Under the pieces are notes generated by a model that saw only the letters and a program-made list of their open reading frames with translations, was not told the origin of the DNA and searched no databases. A stretch of 64,000 nucleotides of DNA from positions 1,302,001 through 1,366,000 of the forward strand of contig NZ_JACVFC010000001.1 of assembly GCF_014529935.1 (NCBI RefSeq), read 5' to 3'. Both the position numbers and the translations under genes were made by a program. Positions 42,417-50,765 of the stretch are shown piece after piece; position 1 is the first letter of the stretch, and each line of letters opens with the position of its first letter. The stretch comes from Chitinophaga qingshengii. Its GTDB lineage: Bacteria > Bacteroidota > Bacteroidia > Chitinophagales > Chitinophagaceae.

Positions 42417-43031
42417 ATGGGCATTGCAGAAAGAAAAGAGCGTGAGCGGGCTGATATGCGCAGGCGCATTGTGGACGCAGCGATGAAAATGTTTGTGGAA
42501 GAGGGTTACGAGAAAGTATCTATCCGGAATATAGCTGATAAGATAGAATACAGCCCTGCCACTATTTACCTGTATTACAAAGACAAGGATGAACTGTTAT
42601 ACGACGTGCAGAAAGAGGCGTTTGTCTCGCTGGCGGATCATTTTGCGCGGAGTTTAACCGCTGCGGAGCCGCTGGAAAGACTGATGCAACTGGCCTGGGC
42701 CTATATCGGTTTTTACCGGGAGAACCCGGAATTATACGATCTGATGTTTATCATCAAAGCACCGATGAATGCAGAGGGAGAAGAGGAAAAATGGAAAAAC
42801 GGGGATTCTGCCTATGACGCGTTGTATCACCTGGTGGCGGAGTGCATAGAAAAGAAGTTGCTGCGCTTTCAAAATCCGACGATTGCAGCGATGTCTATCT
42901 GGGCCTTTGCCCATGGGCTTATCAGCCTGGATTTACGGTCGCGGCTGAAGGTGTGCAAGCTGCCGGAAAAAGCGCTCAATGTCAGCATTGATGATGCCAT
43001 TACTGAGTACCTGGCAGCTGTAAGATGTTAA
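42417..43031 (+). CDS. TetR/AcrR family transcription regulator
   Basis: About 204 residues from the ATG at 42417 (MGIAERKERERADMRR). The N-terminal helix-turn-helix is RRIVDAAMKMFVEEGYEKVSIRNIADKIEYSPATIYLYYKDKDELLYDV. The C-terminal helices form the ligand pocket and dimer interface (AWAYIGFYRENPELYDLMFI). It is the probable repressor of the downstream tolC-adaptor-RND operon, whose leader carries two further copies of its likely operator. The start is chosen because the promoter elements lie upstream of it; an earlier in-frame ATG at 42369 lies inside the promoter. Confidence 0.92.
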   Translation: MGIAERKERERADMRRRIVDAAMKMFVEEGYEKVSIRNIADKIEYSPATIYLYYKDKDELLYDVQKEAFVSLADHFARSLTAAEPLERLMQLAWAYIGFYRENPELYDLMFIIKAPMNAEGEEEKWKNGDSAYDALYHLVAECIEKKLLRFQNPTIAAMSIWAFAHGLISLDLRSRLKVCKLPEKALNVSIDDAITEYLAAVRC

Positions 43032-43090
43032 CACATCCCCGGCAGTAAAACGTGCCAACACTTTGCGGCGGTAGTAAAATTAACTTCATA

Positions 43091-43111
43091 AAGGCCATCC
43101 GTGGCCTTTTT
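43091..43111 (+). terminator. Terminator of the tetR gene
   Basis: aaggcca (43091-43097) pairs with tggcctt (43102-43108) around a 4-base loop; a run of five T follows (43107-43111). Confidence 0.75.
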
Positions 43112-43124
43112 AAAGCGACAATAT

Positions 43125-43203
43125 TAAACACTGTTCAGTATATAAACATTGACAACAACAGCCCTACGGGCTTATTTTTTTCAAGATAAATAAACACTGT
43201 TCA
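43125..43203 (+). promoter_or_regulatory. TetR operator sites 2 and 3 flanking the efflux-operon promoter
   Basis: TAAACACTGTTCA is found at 43125-43137 and again at 43191-43203, 3 bp before the tolC ATG. Between them are TTG (43149-43151) and TATTTTTT (43173-43180), 21 bases apart, a weak promoter match. A small agccc-tac-gggct hairpin (43160-43172) leads into the T-run and could act as an attenuator. Confidence 0.6.
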
Positions 43204-43205
43204 TT

Positions 43206-44672
43206 ATGTCAACATTCATCACAAAAGGAGCAATGTTAATACCCTTGCTGGTCGCAGGATTCAGCGTGATGGCACAATACGCAGGACGGGGCGTAAGCCC
43301 GGGAATAGCCCTGGCAACAGCGTCTCCCCTGCCACGGGATACCACGCGGAGCGCTGTCTCTCCGGAAAAACAAACCGGCAGTAACCAGCTGGACGAATAC
43401 ATTCAACAGGCATTCGTCAACAATAAAGGGCTGAAAGACCAGCGTTTTCAACTGGATAAATCATTAGCCGCCCTACAAGAAGCCAGGAGCCTTTTTGGTC
43501 CGAATGTGGCCTTCCTGGCCAGTTACACCAAATCCGGCGGTGGCCGTACCATCGACATGCCTATCGGCGACCTGCTCAACCCGGTGTACAAAAGTTTGAA
43601 TCAATTGACCAGCAGTCACCAGTTTCCGCAGGTAGACAACGTGTCCGTTTTACTGAACCCCGATAACTTCTATGATGCCAAACTGAGGACCAGTCTGCCG
43701 CTGATTAACGCCGAGATCTATTACAACCAGCAGATCAAAAAAGAACAAATCACCCGGCAACAGGCGGCGGTCAACGTATACAAACGCCAACTGGTGCAGG
43801 ACATCAAAACCGCCTACTTCCAGTATTACCAGGCATCACAGGCAGTCGCTATTTATCGTAACGCCCTTTCCCTTATACAGGAAAACATCCGGATCAACGA
43901 AAGCATGGTACGCAACGGTATCCGTAATAACACCGCCCTCTACCGCAGCCAGACAGAAAAAGAAAAGACAGACGCCGCCATCAGCAAGGCACAGAACGAA
44001 CAACAGAATGCCCGCGCCTACTTCAACTTCCTGCTGAACCGTGACCTGGATGCCGATATTACATTGGACAGCAGTCTGCTTACCCGCCTGCAGCCTATAC
44101 CCGATGGCAATATCAGCGGAAGAGAAGAACTACTGCAATACAAAAGCGCCGCTACCGCCTACCGGCTAAACGAAAAACTGCAAAAAGCCTATATCATCCC
44201 ACGCCTCAGCACTTTCCTGGACCTGGGTTCCCAATCCATGGGCTTCCGTTTCGACGATAAATCACGCTACTACCTTTTTGGCGTCAACATGGAATGGACA
44301 CTGTTTGGCGCACATAAGTACAAGTACCGTATTAAGCAAGCCAGCCTCGACGTACAAGCCAATGATAACGTTACCGCACAAACGACCGACGCCCTCCAAT
44401 TACAATTATACCAGGCCGGCAATAACTATCGCACCGCCCTGCGTAACCTGGGCACCGCACAAAGCCAGTTATCTTTCGCAGAACGTTACTACCGCGATCA
44501 GCTGAAAGTCTACAAAGAAGGACAGCTATTGTACATCGAACTGCTCGATGCACAGAACCAGCTCACCCAGGCCCAGCTGCAAATGGCCGTTTCACAGGCG
44601 GCGGTACAAACGGCTTACGCCAGCGTAGAACGCGCACAGGCCTCCTATCATATTGAATCCGTACAACTATAA
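43206..44672 (+). CDS. TolC-family outer-membrane efflux protein
   Basis: 488 residues. A signal-like start (TKGAMLIPLLVAGFSVMAQ) precedes two OEP repeats of long amphipathic helices (LDEYIQQAFVNNKGLKDQRFQLDKSLAALQEARSLFGPNVAFLASY and the matching C-terminal half, YYRDQLKVYKEGQLLYIELLDAQNQLTQAQLQMAVSQAAVQTAYASVERAQ). It forms the trimeric outer-membrane duct of a tripartite pump. It is the first gene of the operon, under candidate TetR operators. The adaptor gene starts 10 bp downstream. Confidence 0.92.
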   Translation: MSTFITKGAMLIPLLVAGFSVMAQYAGRGVSPGIALATASPLPRDTTRSAVSPEKQTGSNQLDEYIQQAFVNNKGLKDQRFQLDKSLAALQEARSLFGPNVAFLASYTKSGGGRTIDMPIGDLLNPVYKSLNQLTSSHQFPQVDNVSVLLNPDNFYDAKLRTSLPLINAEIYYNQQIKKEQITRQQAAVNVYKRQLVQDIKTAYFQYYQASQAVAIYRNALSLIQENIRINESMVRNGIRNNTALYRSQTEKEKTDAAISKAQNEQQNARAYFNFLLNRDLDADITLDSSLLTRLQPIPDGNISGREELLQYKSAATAYRLNEKLQKAYIIPRLSTFLDLGSQSMGFRFDDKSRYYLFGVNMEWTLFGAHKYKYRIKQASLDVQANDNVTAQTTDALQLQLYQAGNNYRTALRNLGTAQSQLSFAERYYRDQLKVYKEGQLLYIELLDAQNQLTQAQLQMAVSQAAVQTAYASVERAQASYHIESVQL

Positions 44673-44682
44673 ACATACTTCC

Positions 44683-45732
44683 ATGAAACATAATTTGTTT
44701 TTACTTCCCCTCTCCCTGGTATTGTTTGCCTGCGGCCATCAACAACAAGCCGCCAACAACGCCGACAGCACCGATGTGATACCTGTTAAAGTGATGGCCC
44801 TGGAAAAAAGCGGCAGTGCAGGATCTATCCATGCCTCCGGACAGTTCACCACCGATGATGAGGTGAACCTCTCCTTCAAAACCAATGGTATCATTCACCA
44901 CATCGCGGTAAAAGAAGGCGACGCTGTTCGCAGCGGACAGGTACTGGCAACGCTCAATCTCACGGAAATAGACGCCCAGGTACAACAGTCGCAACTGGCT
45001 TTGGAAAAAGCGCAACGCGATTACCAGCGTACCCTTAACCTGCACAACGACAGCGTAGCTACGCTGGAGCAGCTGCAGAACAGCAAAACCGCGCTGGATA
45101 TGGCACGGCAGCAGCTGAGCACCGTGCAGTTCAACAAAAGCTATTCCGCTATCCGCGCCACCCAGGACGGCTATGTGCTGCGTAAACTGGCCAATCCCGG
45201 CCAGTATGTTACCGCCGGCACCCCAATATTACAGATCAACGGCGCCCGCACCGCGCATTGGATACTTCGTATAGGCGTTACCGATAAAGAGTGGGCACAA
45301 GTCCGCAACGGCGATAAAGCGACTGTTGAAACCCCTTCCCTTCCGGATGAAACATTCACCGGTACGGTTACACGTAAATCTGAAGGCATAGACCCCGCCA
45401 GCGGTACCTTCGTGATGGACGTACAACTCAACGGCAGCAAGCCCGCCGCCATTGCCACCGGCATGTTTGGCAGATGCCGCATCACCACAGGCGGCACCGG
45501 CGGCGGCACTGCATGGAGCATCCCTTACGCCGCCCTGCTCGACGGCAACGGTAACAACGGCTACGTATTTGTGACCAACGATAACAAAACAGCGCAGCGT
45601 ATACCCGTCACCATTGCCGGTATGGAAAAAGACCAGGTGATTATCAGTCAGGGTATGGAACAGGCCCGCTCCCTGATCATCTCCGGCAGCGCCTATCTCA
45701 AAGACCAATCCCGCATCCGTATCATCCAATAA
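44683..45732 (+). CDS. RND efflux periplasmic adaptor lipoprotein
   Basis: About 349 residues from the ATG at 44683 (MKHNLFLLPLSLVLFACG), which gives a lipobox with Cys in LFAC. The MFP layout is clear: a lipoyl-like half (GIIHHIAVKEGDAVRSGQVLATL), an alpha-hairpin (QSQLALEKAQRDYQRTLNLH), the second lipoyl half (IRATQDGYVLRKLANPGQYV) and beta-barrel/membrane-proximal parts. It links the RND pump to the outer-membrane protein. It starts 10 bp after tolC and 11 bp before the pump gene. Confidence 0.93.
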   Translation: MKHNLFLLPLSLVLFACGHQQQAANNADSTDVIPVKVMALEKSGSAGSIHASGQFTTDDEVNLSFKTNGIIHHIAVKEGDAVRSGQVLATLNLTEIDAQVQQSQLALEKAQRDYQRTLNLHNDSVATLEQLQNSKTALDMARQQLSTVQFNKSYSAIRATQDGYVLRKLANPGQYVTAGTPILQINGARTAHWILRIGVTDKEWAQVRNGDKATVETPSLPDETFTGTVTRKSEGIDPASGTFVMDVQLNGSKPAAIATGMFGRCRITTGGTGGGTAWSIPYAALLDGNGNNGYVFVTNDNKTAQRIPVTIAGMEKDQVIISQGMEQARSLIISGSAYLKDQSRIRIIQ

Positions 45733-45743
45733 TCATTACCATT

Positions 45744-48700
45744 ATGAAAATATCCGGTTACGCCGTCAGGAACTACCAGTTCACCCTCGTGATATTCCTG
45801 ATGATCATTGTGCTCGGCATTACTACCATCTTCAATATATCCCGCTCCGAAGACCCGGAGATGAAAGCGCCGCAGTTTGTAGTGGCGGTTATCTATCCCG
45901 GTACCAGTCCCAAAGACATGGAAGACCTGGTGGTAAACCCGCTTGAAAAAGACATCTACGGCCTGGCCGATATCAAACGGCTGCGTACCACTATCAGCGA
46001 CGGTGTGGCGGTACTGCGCGTGGAATACAAATATTCCTCCAATGTAGATCAGAAATACCAGGAGCTGGTGCGGGAAGTGAACAACAAAAAAGCCTCGCTG
46101 CCGGCAGATATATACAGCATTGAAGTGAATAAAATGGAGCCTACCGATGTAAATGTATTACAGGTAGCACTTATTTCCGAAAACGCCTCCCGCGACAAAC
46201 TGCGTTATTACGCAGAAAAATTGCAGGAAGACCTGGAAAAGGTACCCAGCCTCAAAAACGTGAAAATTCACGGTTTACCTGACCAACAAGTGCGCGTAGA
46301 ACTGGAGCTGGACAAGATGGCCCAGCTGCATCTCCCCTCCGCTACCGTACTCAACGCCATACAGGGAGAGATGGCCAATATTCCCGGCGGCAGTATCGAT
46401 GCAGGGGAAAAAAGTTTCAACATCAAAACCAGCGGCAACTATAAAAACATCGACGAAATCAGCAACACCATTGTAGCCGCTGCCAATGGCAAAAACATCT
46501 TCCTGAAAGATATTGCACGGGTGTACTATGGTTTTGAAGATGAGAAATATTTCACGCGGCTCAACGGGCACCGTAGTGTGAGTGTATCTGCCTCCCAAAA
46601 GCCCGGCGAGAACATCAGCAAAACACAATTGCAATATAAACCGGTGATTGAGCAGTTTAAAAAGACGCTCCCCGCTAATATAGACCTGGTACAGTATTTC
46701 GACCAGGCCGATGCGGTGAATAACCGCTTGAGCGGACTGGGAAAGGACTTTCTCATCGCCATCCTGCTCGTAGCGTTTACCCTGTTGCCGCTGGGGCAAC
46801 GCCCAGCCCTCATTGTGATGATATCCATTCCCCTCTCCCTTTCCATAGGTATTGTATTGCTGCAACTTTTCGGCTACAACCTGAACCAGCTGAGCATTGT
46901 AGGACTGGTAGTGGCCCTTGGGTTGCTGGTAGACGACAGCATTGTGGTGATAGAAAACATAGAACGCTGGATGCTGGAAGGACATACCAGGATGGAAGCC
47001 ACGCTGAAAGCCACTTCGCAGATAGGCATGGCCGTTATAGGTTGTACTGCCACGCTCATTATCGCCTTTATGCCGCTGGTGTTCCTGCCGGAAGGCAGTG
47101 GCGACTTTATCCGCAGCATGCCGCTGGCCGTGATCTTCAGCGTACTGGCCTCCATGATCGTATCACTCACCATCATACCGTTCCTGGCCAGCCGGCTACT
47201 AAAAGTGCATACCGGTCACCCGGAAGGCAATATCTTTATGCGACTGCTGAAAAAGCTGATCCATGGCAGTTATGCCAGGTTGCTGGACAAAGCCCTGCAT
47301 CGCCCGGTATTGACGATTCTAGTGTCATTGGTACTCTTCGGCGGCTCCATGGTAGTGATGAAAGCCGTTGGCTTTGGCCTTTTCCCGGCTTCAGAGAAAC
47401 CGCAGTTCCTTATCAATGTGTTAGCGCCGCCACAATCCAACCTGGCGTATACCAACCAGATTGTAACTGCCATTGAGCAGGAACTTAAACAGGAAAAAAG
47501 CATCCGTTATGTAGCCAGCAACATCGGAAAAGGCAATCCCCGCATTTATTACAACGAATCGCAGGAGAACGAGCACAGTGACTATGCCCAGCTGTTCATC
47601 CAGCTGGACCCGCATACCAGTCCGGCGGAGAAGATAGCCCTGATTGAAAAACTCCGTAAAAAATGGACTCCTTATCCCGGCGCTAAAGTAGAAGTCAAGA
47701 ACTTCGAACAGGGGCCTCCTATCACGGCTCCCGTGGAAGTACGGCTATTTGGCGACAACCTCGATACTCTCCGTTCGCTGGCCGGCCGGGTGGAAAAGAT
47801 GCTGGAAAAAACACCCGGCACCATTTACATCAACAATCCTGTCAGTACCCTGAAGTCGGATATCCGCATTAACATCGACCGGGAAAAAGCGCAACAGTTG
47901 GGGGTCCCCACCATCAATATTGACCGTACCGTCCGTTTAGCCGTTGCCGGTATCAACCTGGGTAAATATAACGACGAAAACGATACCGACTATGACATCC
48001 TGGTGACCAAACAAAAAAGCGGTAAGCCCACGCTGGACGCCTTCAGGGACTTGTATGTCACCAATACCGCCGGCACAGCTATACCGCTGTCGCAGGTAGC
48101 CAGCATCCAGATGGAAACTTCGCCTTTAAGCATTAAACACCAGGAGAAAAACAGGATGGTAGCGATCGGCGCCTTTGTCAAAAAAGGTTTTTTGCCGGAC
48201 CGTGTTATCAACGAGGTTATCCGCCAGATGGACCAGCTGCAGCTACCCAAGGGCTATACCTATGAAATGGGGGGCGAAGTAGAGAGCAGGAAAAATTCCT
48301 TCGGTGGTTTTATGAGTATCATCATAGTGACCGTCTTCCTGTTCATTGCCGTACTGGTACTGGAGTTCAAGACATTTAAAAGCACGCTGATCGTATTATC
48401 CGTGATACCGCTGGGTATTGTGGGCGCGGCGGTTGCTTTGTGGCTGACCGGCAATTCTCTCTCCTTCATTGCCATTGTAGGATTGATAGCGCTGGCAGGT
48501 ATCGAGGTAAAGAACACTATTTTGCTGGTGGACTTCACCAATCAGCTGCGGGCGCAGGGCAAACCACTGGAAGAGGCTATACGGGAAGCCGGTGAGATCC
48601 GCTTCCTGCCGATCGTACTGACCTCTCTGACTGCCATCGGCGGGTTGATACCTATTGCCATCTCCACCAATCCTATGATTGCGCCGCTGGCTATCGTATT

Positions 48701-48869
48701 GATAGGCGGGCTTATCAGCTCCACCTTGTTATCAAGGGTAGTAACGCCTGTGGTATATAAGCTGATGCCGCCGAAAATAATCGTTGAACAGCCGGTTCCG
48801 GCGCATCATAACGGTAATGGACATGGGTATTCGCAGTCAATTCCGGAAGAAGCCGTGCTGAATTCGTAA
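45744..48869 (+). CDS. RND efflux pump (HAE1-type inner-membrane permease)
   Basis: 1041 residues, the normal length of AcrB-like pumps. Twelve membrane helices are expected: TM1 (FTLVIFLMIIVLGITTIFNI), the central block, including VALGLLVDDSIVVIENIER with the paired Asp of the proton relay, and the C-terminal block (FGGFMSIIIVTVFLFIAVLVL, GLIALAGIEVKNTILLVDF). Two large periplasmic loops carry the pore and docking domains. With the adaptor and TolC protein it forms a tripartite exporter; the substrates are unknown. The last codons and stop are inside a short inverted repeat. Confidence 0.94.
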   Translation: MKISGYAVRNYQFTLVIFLMIIVLGITTIFNISRSEDPEMKAPQFVVAVIYPGTSPKDMEDLVVNPLEKDIYGLADIKRLRTTISDGVAVLRVEYKYSSNVDQKYQELVREVNNKKASLPADIYSIEVNKMEPTDVNVLQVALISENASRDKLRYYAEKLQEDLEKVPSLKNVKIHGLPDQQVRVELELDKMAQLHLPSATVLNAIQGEMANIPGGSIDAGEKSFNIKTSGNYKNIDEISNTIVAAANGKNIFLKDIARVYYGFEDEKYFTRLNGHRSVSVSASQKPGENISKTQLQYKPVIEQFKKTLPANIDLVQYFDQADAVNNRLSGLGKDFLIAILLVAFTLLPLGQRPALIVMISIPLSLSIGIVLLQLFGYNLNQLSIVGLVVALGLLVDDSIVVIENIERWMLEGHTRMEATLKATSQIGMAVIGCTATLIIAFMPLVFLPEGSGDFIRSMPLAVIFSVLASMIVSLTIIPFLASRLLKVHTGHPEGNIFMRLLKKLIHGSYARLLDKALHRPVLTILVSLVLFGGSMVVMKAVGFGLFPASEKPQFLINVLAPPQSNLAYTNQIVTAIEQELKQEKSIRYVASNIGKGNPRIYYNESQENEHSDYAQLFIQLDPHTSPAEKIALIEKLRKKWTPYPGAKVEVKNFEQGPPITAPVEVRLFGDNLDTLRSLAGRVEKMLEKTPGTIYINNPVSTLKSDIRINIDREKAQQLGVPTINIDRTVRLAVAGINLGKYNDENDTDYDILVTKQKSGKPTLDAFRDLYVTNTAGTAIPLSQVASIQMETSPLSIKHQEKNRMVAIGAFVKKGFLPDRVINEVIRQMDQLQLPKGYTYEMGGEVESRKNSFGGFMSIIIVTVFLFIAVLVLEFKTFKSTLIVLSVIPLGIVGAAVALWLTGNSLSFIAIVGLIALAGIEVKNTILLVDFTNQLRAQGKPLEEAIREAGEIRFLPIVLTSLTAIGGLIPIAISTNPMIAPLAIVLIGGLISSTLLSRVVTPVVYKLMPPKIIVEQPVPAHHNGNGHGYSQSIPEEAVLNS

Positions 48870-48899
48870 TTCTTCCTTAAATTTGGTGCAATTACGAAT
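48862..48899. repeat. attcgtaatt inverted repeat at the end of the RND gene
   Basis: attcgtaatt (48862-48871) and its exact complement (48890-48899) enclose 18 bases. The left arm contains the stop codon. The same words recur at 11452-11560 and 54784-54812. Confidence 0.65.
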
Positions 48900-48931
48900 A
48901 CTACCACCATTTCCTCTGAAAATTTGTTCTT

Positions 48932-49435
48932 ATGAAAAGAAACATCCTGGCGTTTATTGCAGTCATGTTGACGGTATGCATCGGTGCCCAGCAATCGCAG
49001 GCACAGTTAAAGCGATTCAGTATCGGTCCGTATGTAGAAGCTGGTTTTCCTACCGGTGATTTCAGCAACTCCCACAAGCCAGGTTTCGGCGTAGGGTTGG
49101 GTGCTGACGTGAAGCTGGTAGCCGGTTTAACCGCCGTAGGTTCCGTCGGTTTTATGTACTTCAAAGGCAAAACTGACAACAACATCAGCTATGCTTCTGC
49201 TAAAGTAATACCTGTAAGACTGGGGCTTCGTTACAACCTGGTATCTATCCTATATGTAAAAGCAGAAGGTGGTACCGTAAACTTTACCGGCGACTACAAC
49301 AATGGTATGGGCGCCTTGTTTGCTCCCGGCGTGGGCATCCGTTTGCTCGGCCTGGACGTGGAAGGTAAATATGAAGCCTGGTTTAAAGACGGCACCCATG
49401 GGTTCTGGGGCCTGAAAGCCGGGTATAATTTCTAA
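48932..49435 (+). CDS. Small outer-membrane beta-barrel protein
   Basis: 167 residues with a signal peptide (RNILAFIAVMLTVCIGAQQSQAQ). Alternating strands with glycine/aromatic periodicity (FSIGPYVEAGFPTGDFSNSHKPGFGVGLGADVKLVAG) and a C-terminal aromatic (WGLKAGYNF) are typical of the eight-stranded OMP beta-barrel (porin family) domain. It follows the RND operon by 62 bp, with TAAATTTG (48878-48885) as a possible -7 box of its own. Function unknown. A good terminator follows. Confidence 0.8.
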   Translation: MKRNILAFIAVMLTVCIGAQQSQAQLKRFSIGPYVEAGFPTGDFSNSHKPGFGVGLGADVKLVAGLTAVGSVGFMYFKGKTDNNISYASAKVIPVRLGLRYNLVSILYVKAEGGTVNFTGDYNNGMGALFAPGVGIRLLGLDVEGKYEAWFKDGTHGFWGLKAGYNF

Positions 49436-49459
49436 CGTTGCTATTTCTTTCATTTTATG

Positions 49460-49490
49460 GGGACTGGTCTTTGAAGATCAGTCCCTCTTC
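49460..49490 (+). terminator. Terminator after the small barrel gene
   Basis: gggactg (49460-49466) pairs with cagtccc (49479-49485), with additional tct/aga pairs near the loop, followed by a T-rich tail. Confidence 0.8.
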
Positions 49491-49528
49491 TTTTAAATAG
49501 TGTTAACTTCCTTTCTATCTCATTAAAG

Positions 49529-50191
49529 ATGAAAAAAGAAATATTAAAACTTTTATCAGCAACACTGAAGGAAAGGTATAAAGGATTATCATCCGGACAT
49601 ATTTTCCAGCCGGATAAGATGCAAATTATATTTGAAAATGAAAGCAGTCTTGAAATCAGGTTTGATACGTTAAAAGCCGGAATTAAAGAGAAGGGTGCTT
49701 TTTTGATTAGTTATTCCCTCACCGTTAACAATACGGAATTATACCAAATCAAACAGCAAACAGGTACAAACACGCTGGAACATCCGTTGCTATACTTTGG
49801 TAAAGAAATGTATATACTCCCGGAATCCATGAGCAGGCATGACCGTTATATTGTATGTGCCAAGGTACCTGCTGAAGTGGTCATCTTCAATATCGTTGCG
49901 GATTTCGATGCGTTTGTATTGCCGCTGGCAGCGGCTCTCTGCAAGGATTACGCGTTATTACTGCCCTATTTTGATAACAAGGATTTTCTTTTATGCCTTA
50001 AAGATGCCTATGCTACGGCCTATATTGCAGCGTTCCTGTCAAATTCAGAAAAATGGACAACGGAGCAGTTGCCAGGGTTGGTAGATAAGTACGCAGAGGG
50101 TCCGCTGATGAGGTTTTATGACTATAGGAAGTCACCGGACCCGGAGCAGGACATTGCGAAAAAAATAACAGTATTTTTTGATAAAAAGTAA
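49529..50191 (+). CDS. Hypothetical protein (AT-rich gene)
   Basis: 220 residues, no signal peptide or membrane helix. The sequence (LKLLSATLKERYKGLSSGHIFQPDKMQIIFENESSLEIRFDTLKAGIKEKGAFLISYSLTVNN...) is soluble and mixed alpha/beta. I do not recognise the family. The gene is clearly more AT-rich than its neighbours, as is the next gene, which suggests horizontal acquisition. The next gene begins 62 bp downstream at its preferred ATG (23 bp at a TTG). A small accessory or immunity-type role is conceivable but unsupported. Confidence 0.65.
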   Translation: MKKEILKLLSATLKERYKGLSSGHIFQPDKMQIIFENESSLEIRFDTLKAGIKEKGAFLISYSLTVNNTELYQIKQQTGTNTLEHPLLYFGKEMYILPESMSRHDRYIVCAKVPAEVVIFNIVADFDAFVLPLAAALCKDYALLLPYFDNKDFLLCLKDAYATAYIAAFLSNSEKWTTEQLPGLVDKYAEGPLMRFYDYRKSPDPEQDIAKKITVFFDKK

Positions 50192-50253
50192 AAGCGGACT
50201 TTGATAAAACTAATTTGAAATTCCATTCATATCAAAAAGCAACTATCATATAC

Positions 50254-50754
50254 ATGGGAATATTTTTTAAAATCACCTGTGAATCTCAGGGAGCAAAAAC
50301 GGCAGAAAAAGCTTTCATAAATAACCGCGTGTTAGATTATATTCTTAATAGTTTAAATGATTACACCTGGCAGGATCAAATCTCATCCAAACTCAGGACG
50401 CTAAATCCTCAATACAGTCATATTACACTTGGAACCATTCTTAGACTTTTTCTTTCTAAGAATATTGAAGCGGGTAATTTAAAATCATTTTCAAGATATG
50501 TAAAGAAAGATGGTAAACTAGTGATCGATCAGATGCTTGTTGCAGACAAATATGAATCTTTATCTGAGGATGCAACCAGACAGGCTATCTGTGACGAGGT
50601 TTACAATTATTTTGAGGAAGTAATTTTAAAAAACAAAGCTAAGTTTCAGGATTTTGATGCTGTTTCATTTGTTCCTTTACTGAAGAAGGGATTTCAGGAT
50701 ATTAAGGAGAAAAATTTACAGAATGGAGGAAATCGCCTGGAAACTCAGGGCTAA
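50254..50754 (+). CDS. Hypothetical protein (AT-rich gene)
   Basis: About 166 residues from the ATG at 50254 (MGIFFKITCESQGAKTAEKAF); an upstream TTG at 50215 would add 13 residues. It is AT-rich and Lys/Glu/Phe-rich, soluble, with predicted helices (RVLDYILNSLNDYTWQDQISSKLRTL, ILRLFLSKNIEAG). I do not recognise the family. Together with the gene upstream it forms an AT-rich pair. Its stop codon overlaps that of the convergent gene (4 bp) inside a perfect 11-bp hairpin. Confidence 0.6.
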   Translation: MGIFFKITCESQGAKTAEKAFINNRVLDYILNSLNDYTWQDQISSKLRTLNPQYSHITLGTILRLFLSKNIEAGNLKSFSRYVKKDGKLVIDQMLVADKYESLSEDATRQAICDEVYNYFEEVILKNKAKFQDFDAVSFVPLLKKGFQDIKEKNLQNGGNRLETQG

Positions 50755-50765
50755 AGCCCTGAGTT
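50742..50765. repeat. 11-bp hairpin holding both convergent stop codons
   Basis: aactcagggct (50742-50752) is exactly complementary to agccctgagtt (50755-50765) around a 2-base loop. The plus-strand taa and minus-strand tag stops both fall in it. Confidence 0.7.

Noticed and set aside
43160..43180. Terminator ahead of tolC
   Set aside because: The stem has only five base pairs and lies inside the likely promoter region; it is mentioned with the operators as a possible attenuator, not as an independent terminator.
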